64,000 nt of DNA from DATDIC01 sp963777625 (GCA_963777625.1 CAVZRO010000005.1:124001-188000); one strand, 5' to 3'; positions 53,520 to 62,815 are shown, counted from the stretch's first letter. A program made the numbers and translations. Notes: a model not told the origin generated them from the letters alone.

Positions 53520-54461
53520 TGGAGACTGCTCGGCCCCGTCGGCGCGTTGGAATCGCGTCGCTGGCTGGCGGGCGCCGAAACCGCCGGCGAGGTGCTGGCG
53601 GAGGCGGCCATGATCACCGTGATCGGTGATCGCGAGAGCGATGTCTACGACCAGTTCGCCCGCCGCCCCGACAACGTCCACCTGCTGACCCGCGCGGCGC
53701 AAGATCGTATGCTCCCAAGCGGCGTGCGTCTGTTCGACGAAGTCGCCGCCTGGGACGTTCGTTCGTGCGACCGCATCGAGGTGCCACCGCGCGGTCCCCG
53801 CGCGGCGCGCGTGGCGACCGTGGCGTTGCGGTTCGGCGAGGTCGTGCTGCGCCGCCCAGCAGCCAGTGCCAGGAGCCTCGCCGCCACGGTGAGGCTGCGC
53901 GTGGTCGATGTCGTGGAGACCGATCCGCCGGCGGGCGAGACGGCGGTGCACTGGTGCCTGCTGAGCACCCATGCGGTCGGCGATGTGGCCGAAGCGCGCG
54001 CGATCGTCGGCTGGTATCGCAGCCGCTGGACCATCGAGCAGGTGTTCCGCACCGTGAAGACCGCCGGCGCGCGGATCGAGGACTCGCAGATGATCGGCGT
54101 GAAGGCGTTCGTCAAACTGGCGGTGACGGCGCTGATCGCCGCGGTGCGCATCATGCAGATCGTCCTCGCGCGCGACGGCACCACCGCCCAGAGCCTCGCC
54201 GACGCGGCCGACCCGCTCGACATCCCCGCACTGGAAGCGATCAACGCTTCCCTCGAGGGGCGAACCGAGAAACTGAGGAACCCGCACCCCGCGACCACCC
54301 TGGCGTGGCTTTCTTGGATCGTCGGCCGGCTCGGCGGTTGGGCAGGCTATGCCTCCAAAGGATACAAGCCCGCCGGACTAAAAACCGTCCACCGAGGCCT
54401 AATCCGCCTCGACGGCATGATCACCGGGTGGAACCTCGCTAATCGTTCCGCACTTGTGTGA
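53520..54461 (+). pseudogene. IS4-family transposase, N-terminal part missing
   Basis: The remaining frame starts about ESRRWLAGAETAGEVLAEAA, then MITVIGDRESDVYDQFARRP (second DDE aspartate region). It holds the IS4 Y-(2)-R-(3)-E-(6)-K signature in GWYRSRWTIEQVFRTVKTAG and ends at 54461 with GLKTVHRGLIRLDGMITGW. Complete relatives are about 450 residues, so 120-150 N-terminal residues with the first catalytic Asp are gone. The frame is open into the end of dhaK but that part is not transposase. It is an inactive remnant; no terminal inverted repeats could be identified. Confidence 0.8.
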
Positions 54462-54762
54462 CTCCCGTGGCCAGGGAGGGTGGGGATAAGCAAGAAAACT
54501 TCCCCCCTTGCGAGAGGGCATAGGGGGAGGGGTCGCAATAGCAGGTACCTGATCGGTGAGTCATTGGCGGCTGGTATCAGACGTCTCTTTTTCACGATTG
54601 GCATAGTTTCACTGTGTAAAACTCGCGTCCTGAAATTGCCGGGTTTCGATTTGGCCTGGCTCGGTTCGACAGCGACGTGGTCGCGAGGGAATTCTGCGGG
54701 ACAGTGGGGTTGACCGCACGCCGCGCAACGCAGCAACATCCCCGCCGTTGAGGGAGACGGTG
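54462..54762. other. Intergenic region after transposase remnant
   Basis: About 300 bp. It starts with a GC-rich palindrome-like stretch (54470-54530) that shares GGGATAAGCAAG with the repeat near 63278, followed by AT-richer sequence without coding signal. A right IS end may lie here but no inverted repeat was found. Confidence 0.35.
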
Positions 54763-55104
54763 ATGCAAGAACCGCGATCCGCCACGACCGCCAACGCCGA
54801 TGTCAGGCGAAACGCGAACGTGGTCGTGCAGACTGCCGATATTCGTATCGTCGAATATGTCCTGCAGCCGGGTGACCGCCACCCATGGCACCATCATTCA
54901 CAGGTGACCGACAGGTTTTACTGTCTTGAAGGTGCCATCGGCGTCGACACCCGCGAGCCGGCGAAAAGCTTCGTTCTGCGGCCTGGCGAAAGCTGTGAGG
55001 TATCGCCCGGAACAGTCCATCATGCGAGCAATGCAGGCGGTGGTGTCAGCCGCTACCTGCTGGTGCAGGCGGTTGGAAAGTACGACTACATCAGGGCCGA
55101 TTGA
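54763..55104 (+). CDS. Cupin-domain protein
   Basis: A 113-residue single-domain cupin starting at ATG 54763 after GGGAG. Cupin motif 1 is PGDRHPWHHHSQVTDRFYCL with three metal-binding histidines and a downstream acidic position. Motif 2 is PGESCEVSPGTVHHASNAGG with the last histidine. Small cupins of this type are often metal-dependent isomerases or dioxygenases, or ligand sensors; the reaction cannot be read from sequence. No signal peptide is visible. It is convergent with the xoxJ-like gene. Confidence 0.85.
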   Translation: MQEPRSATTANADVRRNANVVVQTADIRIVEYVLQPGDRHPWHHHSQVTDRFYCLEGAIGVDTREPAKSFVLRPGESCEVSPGTVHHASNAGGGVSRYLLVQAVGKYDYIRAD

Positions 55105-55119
55105 CGCGGATGTTGCCGC

Positions 55120-55235
55120 CCTCCCCCTCACCCCTCCCTCTCCCCCAAGCGGGGGAGAGGGGGTTGGGGGGGTGTGGGGGTGGGTTGGGGGGTTGGGGGG
55201 TTTGTCCCTCTCCCCCAAATGGGGGAGAGGAGGTT
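55120..55235. repeat. Paired GC-rich palindromic repeats
   Basis: Two copies of CCCTCTCCCCCAA-type sequence with GGGGGAGAGG (55138-55160 and 55206-55232), flanking a G/T-rich stretch (GGGTTGGGGGGTTGGGGGG) that could fold as a G-quadruplex. It lies between convergent genes and probably acts as a transcription barrier. Confidence 0.6.
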
Positions 55236-55244
55236 GGCGCGCGA

Positions 55245-56024
55245 TCACCGCGGCGGCTGCAGGGTCGCACCGTAGCGGGCATAGATCCGGCTGATCGTGC
55301 CATCGGCGGAGAGATGGTCCAGCGCCGCTTGGATCGCGTCCCGCAACGCCGGGTCGGGGTGGCGCATGCCGATGCCAACGTTCCAAACGAGATCATGCTC
55401 GGCCTCGCCCGGCGCCAGCACGCTGACCGGGTGATCCGGGTGGAGAGTGTTGTAATAGCCGGCGCTGATCGGTGACACCGCGGCGGCGGCGATCTGACCG
55501 GCGGCCAGCGCCTCCAGCATGTCGTCGTCGAACCCGTAGACAGAGAGCGGCACGTGCCGGCGATCCAGCGTCATCGCGGCGACAGACCCGCTCAGCACCC
55601 CAACCTTGGTGCCGCCATTCAGCGCCGCGAACGACGTGATCGGACTGCCGGCGGGAACGGCAAGCACCACGCCGCTGCGATAATATGGTTTCGACAGCTT
55701 GATACCGAAGTCCGGCGGAGCGTCCGGGGCGTCGATCGTATCGAGTATGATGTCACAATCGGTGCGCGGCACCTGATAGGTGATCAGGATCCAGTCCGTG
55801 GTCAGCGACACGCCGAGCTGACCGGCCAGGGCGCGTCCGAGCTCCACCTGGAACCCAGGCGGATTGGCGGTGCTGCTGGCGAACGGCAATGAGTTGGGAT
55901 GCGCGCACATGCGGATGACGCCGCTTTCCCGCACCGCGTCCAGCGTGCGCGCGCGGACGGTACCCGAACCCCCGGCGGCGAGAATTGTCAGCGCGATCAG
56001 CGCGTACCCAAGCGGCCTGCTCAT
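55245..56024 (-). CDS. xoxJ: XoxJ/MxaJ-like periplasmic binding protein
   Basis: A 259-residue periplasmic protein of the SBP family 3 fold. Signal GYALIALTILAAGGSGTVRA, then SGVIRMCAHPNSLPFASSTA, the conserved MxaJ/XoxJ entry. GFQVELGRALAGQLGVSL and DCDIILDTIDAPDAPPDFG follow. XoxJ proteins assist activation or assembly of lanthanide methanol dehydrogenase. Its ATG overlaps the cytochrome stop, so it is the third gene of the xoxF-cytochrome-xoxJ operon. No transport partners are nearby, supporting this role over nutrient binding. Confidence 0.8.
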   Translation of the reverse strand: MSRPLGYALIALTILAAGGSGTVRARTLDAVRESGVIRMCAHPNSLPFASSTANPPGFQVELGRALAGQLGVSLTTDWILITYQVPRTDCDIILDTIDAPDAPPDFGIKLSKPYYRSGVVLAVPAGSPITSFAALNGGTKVGVLSGSVAAMTLDRRHVPLSVYGFDDDMLEALAAGQIAAAAVSPISAGYYNTLHPDHPVSVLAPGEAEHDLVWNVGIGMRHPDPALRDAIQAALDHLSADGTISRIYARYGATLQPPR

Positions 56025-56389
56025 TTCGGCTCCGGCTTCAAGGAATGGATGTAGTGGATGATGGCGTCGATGTCGGCGTCGTTGAAGCTGGAGCCGAAGG
56101 CGGGCATGGCGCCCTCCTTGCCGTGCTTGATGCGGTTGCGGATGAAGTCATCGTCGCGCTTGGTGTCCATGAGTTGCGGTCCCCTGCCGGCGGCGCGTCC
56201 GCCGTCACTGTGGCACCAGCCGCAGGTGGTGGCAAAAAGTTGCTGAACGTCGAGCGTCGATTTCGCGGCGCTCTGCTGAGCGCACGCCATGCGCGGCGCC
56301 ACCGCCGGCAGCAGCGACAGGATTCCCCAGGCAATTCGGCTGACGATCGGCATTGCCATTCGAACGACGAAACTGCCGGGGGCACGCAT
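56021..56389 (-). CDS. xoxG: c-type cytochrome, XoxG-like electron acceptor
   Basis: A 122-residue periplasmic monohaem cytochrome. Signal IAWGILSLLPAVAPRMACAQ, haem site LFATTCGWCHSDGGRAAGRG (CxxCH), and axial methionine in HGKEGAMPAFGSSFNDADID. The position between the PQQ dehydrogenase and xoxJ is that of XoxG, the physiological electron acceptor. It is shorter than many XoxG (about 170-200 aa). The start may be ATG 56359 (MAMPIVSR). Confidence 0.85.
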   Translation of the reverse strand: MRAPGSFVVRMAMPIVSRIAWGILSLLPAVAPRMACAQQSAAKSTLDVQQLFATTCGWCHSDGGRAAGRGPQLMDTKRDDDFIRNRIKHGKEGAMPAFGSSFNDADIDAIIHYIHSLKPEPK

Positions 56390-56411
56390 TGCCCCCGGCA
56401 GCGTCCGATCC

Positions 56412-58133
56412 TTATTTCAGCGCGTAGACGACCAGCACGCCATCATCGCGCGGCATGCTTTTGTAAGGCTCGCCGAAGGTCGGTGCGAAGTCGTCGCTGA
56501 CCATGCCGCCGAAACCGGCAACCACGGCTACGTACTGCTTGCCGTTGGCGGAATAGCTGATGATGCCACCCTGATGGCCGAGGCCGTCGCTATGGCTCCA
56601 GAGCTCGGCGCCGGTGGTGGCGTTGTAGGCATGCAGCACGCCGCGGCTGTCCGGCACGAACAGCAGATTGCCGGCGGTCGTCATCACGCTCGCCATCGGC
56701 GGTTCAGGGAAGCGGATCTCCCATTTTTTCGCGCCGGTGATCGGATCGCGGGCGTCCACGTGGCCGTAGATTTCGCCACCGGGTGGCGGAACCAGCTTGA
56801 AGTTGGCGCCGATATTGAGCTGCACCACCGGCTCGGTCACCGGTGTTGTCTTGACCACATCGAGGTCGAGACACCATTCATTGCCGATCTTGTACCAGAG
56901 TTGGGTCTGGGGATCGTAGCTGCCCGAATTCCAGCTCACGCCGCCGTCGATCGCCGGACAGAGCGGGGTTGCCTGATGGCCGGCGGAGAAGTCTCGGCGG
57001 CCGATCAGCTCCCCGGTTTTCGGATCGATCGATTTGACGAAATTGCTGTTCTGCAGCAGCGAATAGACGTTCTGCAGCTTCAGATCGGCGTCATAGACGA
57101 ACACGTAACCACTCTTGTTCGGATGCACGATGAATTTCTGGCCGTTCCGGTCGAGCATCACGAATTCGCCGATGGCGCTGTCGAAATCCCAGGTGTCGTG
57201 CGGCAGTTCCTGGTGAAAGAACTTCAACTGACCGGTGTCAAGATCGAGTCCCAGCACCGAGGTGGTGTAGAGATTGATGCCCGGCCGGGAGCCGGAATTC
57301 ATCCAATCCGATCCGGCCCAGTCGTATAAAGGCGCCGGGTTGGCGGTACCCCAATAGACCGTGTTGGTGTCCTGGTCATAGGTGCCGGGCATCCAGCCGC
57401 CGCCACCGCCGGTGCGCCAGGAATCGTTGCCCCAGGTCTTCAAGGAGTTGTCGTCGGGGGCAACGGTGTCGAAGGTCCATTTCACCTTGCCGGTGGCGGC
57501 ATCGACACCATAGATCGGGCCGCGGCCGGGCCATTCACCGCCCTGGCTGCCGATGACGACGGTGCCCTTGGCGTATAACGGCGCGCCGGTGAACCCGACA
57601 GTGAGCTTCTTGGAGTCCTGAAGCTGCGTATCCCAGACCGGCTTGCCGGTCTTCATGTCGAGTGCAATCAGCCGGCCATCGACGGTGCCGACGAACAGCT
57701 TGCCTTCGCCGAGCGCCGCGCCGCGATTGTAGGGAGAGTGGGTCTGGCGGGCGATCAAATCCTCATCCAGTTCGGGGAAGTAAGACCAGATCACCTTGCC
57801 GGTGCTGCCATCCAGCGCGAAGACGCGGCTGTACGACCCGGTGTAGTAGAGCACGCCATCGGCGGCGAGCGGCATGGATTGCAGGCCGCGCGTCGATTTG
57901 CCGGGGACATGGATCCACGCGACCTCCAGGTTGCCGACGTTGCTGGTGTTGATCTGATCGAGGCCGCTGTAATTCCAATCCTTGTAGGAGCCGTGATAGC
58001 TGAGCCAGTCGTTGGGGCTGCCGGTGGCGATCCGCGCGGTGTCGATCGGCTGGGCGGAGGCCGGCAGAGGCGCAATCCATGTCCCGGCGGCGAACGCGCC
58101 GCTGGCGATGACTCCCAGTGCTGCCCTGCGCAT
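56412..58133 (-). CDS. xoxF: PQQ-dependent methanol/alcohol dehydrogenase, XoxF-like
   Basis: 573 residues from ATG 58133 after GGGAGAG. Signal LGVIASGAFAAGTWIAPLPA, then an eight-bladed propeller: NYSGLDQINTSNVGNLEVAW, NRGAALGEGKLFVGTVDGRL, SLKTWGNDSWRTGGGGGWMP. The motif FHQELPHDTWDFDSAIGEF has the catalytic Asp plus the extra Asp (DxD) that marks lanthanide-binding enzymes. The vicinal Cys-Cys disulfide usual in MDH/XoxF is absent: ARQTHSPYNRGAAL stands where CCDxVNRG is expected. It oxidises methanol or another alcohol and passes electrons to the adjacent cytochrome. The divergent Cys site and short length suggest a non-canonical clade. Confidence 0.85.
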   Translation of the reverse strand: MRRAALGVIASGAFAAGTWIAPLPASAQPIDTARIATGSPNDWLSYHGSYKDWNYSGLDQINTSNVGNLEVAWIHVPGKSTRGLQSMPLAADGVLYYTGSYSRVFALDGSTGKVIWSYFPELDEDLIARQTHSPYNRGAALGEGKLFVGTVDGRLIALDMKTGKPVWDTQLQDSKKLTVGFTGAPLYAKGTVVIGSQGGEWPGRGPIYGVDAATGKVKWTFDTVAPDDNSLKTWGNDSWRTGGGGGWMPGTYDQDTNTVYWGTANPAPLYDWAGSDWMNSGSRPGINLYTTSVLGLDLDTGQLKFFHQELPHDTWDFDSAIGEFVMLDRNGQKFIVHPNKSGYVFVYDADLKLQNVYSLLQNSNFVKSIDPKTGELIGRRDFSAGHQATPLCPAIDGGVSWNSGSYDPQTQLWYKIGNEWCLDLDVVKTTPVTEPVVQLNIGANFKLVPPPGGEIYGHVDARDPITGAKKWEIRFPEPPMASVMTTAGNLLFVPDSRGVLHAYNATTGAELWSHSDGLGHQGGIISYSANGKQYVAVVAGFGGMVSDDFAPTFGEPYKSMPRDDGVLVVYALK

Positions 58134-58400
58134 TTTGTCTCTCTCCCGTTGTTTTTGGCGACTTGATTTTGGTATCCCGGGCTGTTGATACCCGCCCGGC
58201 GTGCGGGAGCATATAGGATTACACGCGAGCGCGCCAGCGCCAATCGGGGCGCCGGGGACCATACGATTACATACGATACGCGAAAGCAACGCTGACGGCC
58301 CTGACAGGGCGGCAACGGTGGGGCAGCGACGGTGGGGTGGCGGACACCCTCCTCCATCGCCGACGCGCGATGAAAAACAGCGGCACGCCGGCGCCGGCAC

Positions 58401-59204
58401 TCACCCGCGCAGCAGCAACTCCAGGATATTCCCCTCCAGCGCAGCCGCCGCCGGATCACCGTGCCGACGCGGGCGAGGCAGATCGACCAATACGTCGCAA
58501 ATGATACGACCGTCTTCCAGAACCAGGACCCGATCCGCCAGCACCACGGCCTCGGCCACGTCGTGCGTCACCAGCACCGCGGTGAAGCCCTGGCTGCACC
58601 AGCTCTGCTCGATCAGCGCCTGCATGCGGATGCGGGTGAGCGCATCCAGCGCGCCGAGCGGCTCATCCAGCGCCAGCACACCCGGCCGGCTGACCAGCGC
58701 GCGCGCCAGGGCAACCCGTTGCTTCTGTCCGCCGGACAAGGCGGCCGGCCAATCCCCTGCGCGATCACCTAGCCCAACGCGCGCCAGTGCGTCGCCGGCG
58801 GCGCGGGCCGGTTGCATCCGCATCAGTCCGGCTACCCCGATCTCCACGTTCCGCCGCACGCTCGCCCAGGGCAGCAGGCGCGGTTCCTGGAACATCAGCC
58901 GCACATCCGCCGCGGGCCTGGCGGCACCGTCCAGCTCGATGCGTCCCGCGCTCGGCTCATCCAGGCCGGCCAGCAGGCGCAGCAACGTGCTTTTGCCGCA
59001 GCCGCTGCGCCCGACCACGGCGACGAACTCTCCGGCGGCGATCTCCAGGTCGATGCCGCGCAAGACCTGCCGGTCACCAAAGCGCTTTTCCACGCCACGC
59101 AGGCGAACGCCGAGCCCGGTGAATGCCGGCGGAATGTCCGGCAGTTCCGGTGCGGGTTCCAGCTCCGGCCACAGCGTCGGCAGATCGAACGCCAACGACA
59201 GCAT
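58401..59204 (-). CDS. ssuB: Aliphatic sulfonate ABC transporter ATP-binding protein
   Basis: A 267-residue ATPase. Start ATG 59204 (MLSLAFDLPTLWPELEPAPE). Walker A GRSGCGKSTLLRLLAG, Q-loop LMFQEPRLLPWASV, signature ALSGGQKQRVALARAL, Walker B VLALDEPLGALDALT and H-loop AVLVTHDVAEAVVLADRV. The QEPRLLPW element is typical of SsuB/TauB/NrtD. It is the last gene of the ssu-like operon. Just upstream, 59211-59246 holds an 18-bp unit (ATCCRCAGGTGGTCGAGT) twice in tandem. Confidence 0.9.
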   Translation of the reverse strand: MLSLAFDLPTLWPELEPAPELPDIPPAFTGLGVRLRGVEKRFGDRQVLRGIDLEIAAGEFVAVVGRSGCGKSTLLRLLAGLDEPSAGRIELDGAARPAADVRLMFQEPRLLPWASVRRNVEIGVAGLMRMQPARAAGDALARVGLGDRAGDWPAALSGGQKQRVALARALVSRPGVLALDEPLGALDALTRIRMQALIEQSWCSQGFTAVLVTHDVAEAVVLADRVLVLEDGRIICDVLVDLPRPRRHGDPAAAALEGNILELLLRG

Positions 59205-59268
59205 CCACGTATCCGCAGGTGGTCGAGTATCCACAGGTGGTCGAGTATCACATCTGGGGGTCCCTCCG

Positions 59269-60042
59269 TCAGACGGCGCGATAAGCGGGATTCCACGACA
59301 GGCAGGCGCGTTCCAGCGCGCGCACCGCGCTGTCGGTGAGCTTGCCGAGCAGCGCGTAGAGCAGGATGGAGAACACGACGACATCCACCAGCATGAACTC
59401 GCGGGCGTTCATCGCCATGTAGCCGATCCCCGAGGTCGCGGAGATGGTCTCGGCGACGATCAGCGTGAGCCAGGTCACGCCGACCCCGTAGCGCACACCG
59501 ACGAAGATGGACGGCAGGGCGCCCGGCAGGATGACCTTGCACACCAGATCGAACCGCGACATGCGATAGGCGCGCCCCATCTCGATCAGGTGCGGATCGA
59601 CCGAGCGCACCCCATGCAGCGTGTTGAGGTAGATCGGAAACAGCGCCCCCAGCGCGACCAGGAACAGTTTCGCCTCCTCGCCGATGCCGAACCACAGGAT
59701 CACCAGCGGGATCAGCGCCAGATGCGGAATGGTTCGCACCATCTGCAACGTGCTGTCGGTCAGCCGCTCGCTCAGATCCCACAGCCCGTTCAACAGGGCC
59801 AGAAAGAAGCCGATGCCGCCGCCGATCAGGAAGCCGACGCCGGCGCGCCAGGCGCTGACCTCGGCGTTGCGCCACAGCTCGCCGGACCGGGCGAGCGTCC
59901 AGCCGGCCTGGGCCACCGCCAGCGGCGTCGGCAGCACGTCGGCGCGGATAAGGCCGATGGAGCCGCCCAGTTGCCAGACCAGCAGCACGCCGGCGGGCAC
60001 GACCCAGGGCAGGACGGATCCGGATGCTCGGTGAGTGCTCAT
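59269..60042 (-). CDS. ssuC: Aliphatic sulfonate ABC transporter permease
   Basis: A 257-residue six-helix permease. WVVPAGVLLVWQLGGSIGLI is the first helix, LPTPLAVAQAGWTL the typical loop, and MVRTIPHLALIPLVILWFGI a core helix. The EAA loop is EMGRAYRMSRFDLVCKVILP. It is complete, unlike the truncated homologue at 37012. It overlaps the monooxygenase gene by ATGA (60039-60042). Confidence 0.92.
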   Translation of the reverse strand: MSTHRASGSVLPWVVPAGVLLVWQLGGSIGLIRADVLPTPLAVAQAGWTLARSGELWRNAEVSAWRAGVGFLIGGGIGFFLALLNGLWDLSERLTDSTLQMVRTIPHLALIPLVILWFGIGEEAKLFLVALGALFPIYLNTLHGVRSVDPHLIEMGRAYRMSRFDLVCKVILPGALPSIFVGVRYGVGVTWLTLIVAETISATSGIGYMAMNAREFMLVDVVVFSILLYALLGKLTDSAVRALERACLSWNPAYRAV

Positions 60043-61172
60043 CCTGCCGCCTCCCGCACCGATGCTGATGTGAATTCACGCAAGGCCGGAGCTGTGGGCG
60101 CCCGCGCGATGCCGAGCACCGGGAACAGCAGTTCCGCCACCCGGTACGCTTCCTCCAGGTGCGGATAGCCGGAGGCGATCACCGTCTCGATCCCCAGCGC
60201 CTGGTATTCGCGCAGCCGCTCGGCAACCGTGGCAGGACTTCCCACCAGGGCGGTGCCGACGCCGCCACGCACCAGCCCGATGCCGGCCCACAGGTTGGGG
60301 CTGATCTCCAGCGCATCCCGCCGTCCCTGATGCAGCGCGATCTGCCGCCGCTGCCCGACCAAATCAAATTCCGCCAGCATGCGCGCCTGCGCACGAGCGA
60401 CCGTTTCATCCGACAATTTGCTGATCAGGCGCTCCGCCGCCTCCCACGCGTCGGCGTCCGTCTCGCGCACGATCAGGTGCAGCCTTATGCCGAACCGCAG
60501 CCGCCGACCATGCATCGCGGCATGCGCCCGCACCATGTCCAGCTTGGCCTTCACGTCGGCCGGCGGTTCGCCCCAGGTGAGATAGAGGTCCACATGCTCC
60601 GCCGCTACACCCATCGCGGCCGGCGACGACCCGCCTAACCACAGTTCTGGATACGGGCGCTGCACCGGCGCAAAATTGACCCGGCCACCCTTGGAAGATA
60701 GATGGTTGCCGGCAAAACTGGTCGGTTGCGCGCCGAACATGGCGCGCCAGATCGACAGGAACTCCGCGGTCTGCGCGTAGCGCTCGTCGTGATCCAGGAA
60801 CACGCCGTCACCGGCCAGTTCCACCGGGTTGCCGCCCGTCACCACGTTCAGCAGCAACCGCCCGTTGCTGATCCGATCCAGCGCCGCCGCCTGCCGCGCC
60901 GCCAGCGCCGGCGTCAGGATGCCGGGGCGCAGTGCCACCAGGAAGCGCAGCCGCTCGGTGAACGGCGCGATGGCGGAGGCATAGGTCCAGCCATCCTCGC
61001 AATGCGGGCCGGTGGGCAACAGCACGCCGCCGAAGCCGAGCCGGTCGGCCGCAACCGCAACCTCCCGCAGGTAACGGTAGTCGGGCGGGCGATGCCCGTC
61101 ATCGGCGCCCAGATAGGGTCCGTCGCCGCTGGTCGGCAGGAACCAGAAGACATCGAGCGGGTCTGGGGACAT
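60039..61172 (-). CDS. ssuD: FMNH2-dependent alkanesulfonate monooxygenase
   Basis: A 377-residue bacterial-luciferase-like monooxygenase. Landmarks: DVFWFLPTSGDGPYLGADDG, YLREVAVAADRLGFGGVLLP, NGRLLLNVVTGGNPVELAGD, RPYPELWLGGSSPAAMGVAA and GGVGTALVGSPATVAERLRE. The order and length match SsuD, which cleaves C1-C14 alkanesulfonates to aldehydes plus sulfite using reduced FMN. An SsuE reductase gene is not visible in the window. It is the second gene of the operon after the binding protein. Confidence 0.93.
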   Translation of the reverse strand: MSPDPLDVFWFLPTSGDGPYLGADDGHRPPDYRYLREVAVAADRLGFGGVLLPTGPHCEDGWTYASAIAPFTERLRFLVALRPGILTPALAARQAAALDRISNGRLLLNVVTGGNPVELAGDGVFLDHDERYAQTAEFLSIWRAMFGAQPTSFAGNHLSSKGGRVNFAPVQRPYPELWLGGSSPAAMGVAAEHVDLYLTWGEPPADVKAKLDMVRAHAAMHGRRLRFGIRLHLIVRETDADAWEAAERLISKLSDETVARAQARMLAEFDLVGQRRQIALHQGRRDALEISPNLWAGIGLVRGGVGTALVGSPATVAERLREYQALGIETVIASGYPHLEEAYRVAELLFPVLGIARAPTAPALREFTSASVREAAG

Positions 61173-61192
61173 GGTAATGTCTCTTGAAACGT

Positions 61193-62131
61193 TCAGGCCG
61201 ACGCGTGCCAGGCGAAATCGCGCACATTCACCGGGTGGGGCAGCAGCCCGAGCCGGGCAAACCGGTCGGCCACCGCCTGCTGTTGATCGAGCACCGTTTC
61301 GCTTATCGGGATGCTGCGGAACTCGGAGCGATTGACCGAAATCCGCATCGGCCCGACGGGGATGCTGGTGGCCTCCGACAACAGCGTAGTCACCTCCGGC
61401 CGATGCAATTCGCACCATGTACCCGCGGCGGTGAGCGTACCGACCGTCACGCCCATGATATCGGCATGCTGGGTGGCAAAGTCGCGTCGTGCCAGGTAGA
61501 ACGAGTTCTGCGGCGCTATCTGTTTGCCGGAGGCGAGCAGCCGCACGCCGGGGCGCGCCTCGGCAATCGCCAGATACGGGTCCCATATCACCCAGGCGTC
61601 GATGGCTCCGTTCGCCAGGGCCGCGGCGGCATCCGCCGGTGCCAGATACGCCGGCTGGATATCGGTGTAGCTGATTCCCGCCTTCTCCAGCGCCGCGATC
61701 GTCAGATTTTGCGCCGACGACCCGCGCGCGAACGCGACCCGCTTGCCCTTGAGCTCGCCGAGGCTGGACAAGGTGCTTCCGGGTGGAACCACGATCCCCA
61801 TGCTGGAACCATCGCCGGGACGCGCGGCGACATAGACCAGGTCGGCGCGGGCGGCCTGGGCGAAGATCGGCGGCGTGTCGCCGACGGCGCCGAAGTCGAT
61901 GCTGTCAACCCGCATGGCTTCCAGCAGCGGCGGCCCGTACGGGAACTCCATCCATTCGACCGCCACGCCGAGCGGCGCGAGCGAGGTCTCGAAAGAGCGG
62001 TTCTGCCTGGCCGCGAGCAGCACCGGCTCACCCTTCTGGTAGCCGATGCGCAGGGTGCGGGATTGCGCGGCCATCGCACGCACGGCCAGTGCCGCGAGCG
62101 GCACTGCAAGCAGGGAACGTCGGGCCAGCAT
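61193..62131 (-). CDS. ssuA: Aliphatic sulfonate substrate-binding protein
   Basis: 312 residues from ATG 62131, chosen because GGAAGG lies nine bases upstream (the TTG at 62140 is the longest start). Signal RRSLLAVPLAALAVRAMAAQ. Binding-protein sequence LRIGYQKGEPVLLAARQN, VDSIDFGAVGDTPPIFAQAA, LGELKGKRVAFARGSSAQNL and IDAWVIWDPYLAIAEA is diagnostic for SsuA. First gene of ssuADCB; all genes run on the minus strand with short or overlapping junctions. Expression is probably sulfur-starvation controlled. Confidence 0.92.
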   Translation of the reverse strand: MLARRSLLAVPLAALAVRAMAAQSRTLRIGYQKGEPVLLAARQNRSFETSLAPLGVAVEWMEFPYGPPLLEAMRVDSIDFGAVGDTPPIFAQAARADLVYVAARPGDGSSMGIVVPPGSTLSSLGELKGKRVAFARGSSAQNLTIAALEKAGISYTDIQPAYLAPADAAAALANGAIDAWVIWDPYLAIAEARPGVRLLASGKQIAPQNSFYLARRDFATQHADIMGVTVGTLTAAGTWCELHRPEVTTLLSEATSIPVGPMRISVNRSEFRSIPISETVLDQQQAVADRFARLGLLPHPVNVRDFAWHASA

Positions 62132-62155
62132 GGGATGCAACCTTCCATATCCTAT

Positions 62156-62220
62156 CGGTCGAATATGGATTATGCGACTGCGGAAGGTCTCGTCAATACA
62201 TATTTATCGAGTATGGATTA
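62156..62220 (-). promoter_or_regulatory. Direct-repeat operator candidate upstream of ssuA
   Basis: TCGAATATGGATTA (62159-62172) and TCGAGTATGGATTA (62208-62221) form a 14-bp direct repeat about 50 bp apart, 30-90 bp before the ssuA start. The spacing fits five helical turns and a LysR-type (CysB/Cbl-like) activator site. This is inferred from position only. Confidence 0.4.
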
Positions 62221-62267
62221 CATTCCGGCGACAGGGCGGCAGTCTGTGTCTCGCCGGGCGCGGACGG

Positions 62268-62815
62268 TCAGGATTGGGAATATTTCGCCTGAGCCAGAAA
62301 CTCACGCGAATATTCAAGAAAATCGTTCAGGAACGTCTGTGCGATCGCCGACAGGGGGCGCGACCGGGAGCATACGACGGCGGTGCCGATTGTCATCGCG
62401 GGTTCCAGCGGTCGCAGCACGACCCCGCGTCCCACATATTCGCTCGCGCTGAACGGGTCCACGATCGCGATGCCCATCCGCTCAGCGACAAGAATGCATG
62501 CGATCACCGAAAACGACGTCTGGACAGCCTGCTGCCGTCTGACTGAGTGAAGGATATTATTGATCGGGTGGGTCCTGGGCTTGCTTTAGCAGCACGAAAT
62601 CCTCGTCGCGCAGATCGCCCGCGCTGATGGTCTTTTTTCGCGCCAGCCGATGACCCGTTGGCATTGCAACCACCGCCTTATCTTCGAGCGGATAGATGAT
62701 GAGAGAGTCCCGGTCGAACGGAAACGCGGTGATCCCGATGTCGTAGTGACCTGTCGTTACGCCGTCGCGGATGACGGAGGATGGCAACCCCTCGATCGAG
62801 ACTTTCAGATTGGAG
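62268..62815 (-). pseudogene. LysR-family regulator remnant (effector domain only, frameshifted)
   Basis: The minus strand carries LKVSIEGLPSSVIRDGVTTG, then HYDIGITAFPFDRDSLIIYP and DEDFVLLKQAQDP. After a one-base shift near 62568, NNILHSVRRQQAVQTSFSV leads to IACILVAERMGIAIVDPFSA and AIAQTFLNDFLEYSREFL. This is the C-terminal effector-binding domain of a LysR-type regulator. The DNA-binding half is missing: at about 62815 the sequence changes to a PEP-CTERM fragment on the other strand. It could have been the ssu regulator. Confidence 0.75.

Noticed and set aside
55165..55205. G-rich stretch as telomere or origin iteron
   Set aside because: No DnaA boxes or replication genes are nearby; it fits the flanking palindromic repeats better.
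58201..60168. 655-codon plus-strand frame
   Set aside because: Antisense to the ssuB and ssuC genes, with Arg/Gln-rich sequence and no domain.
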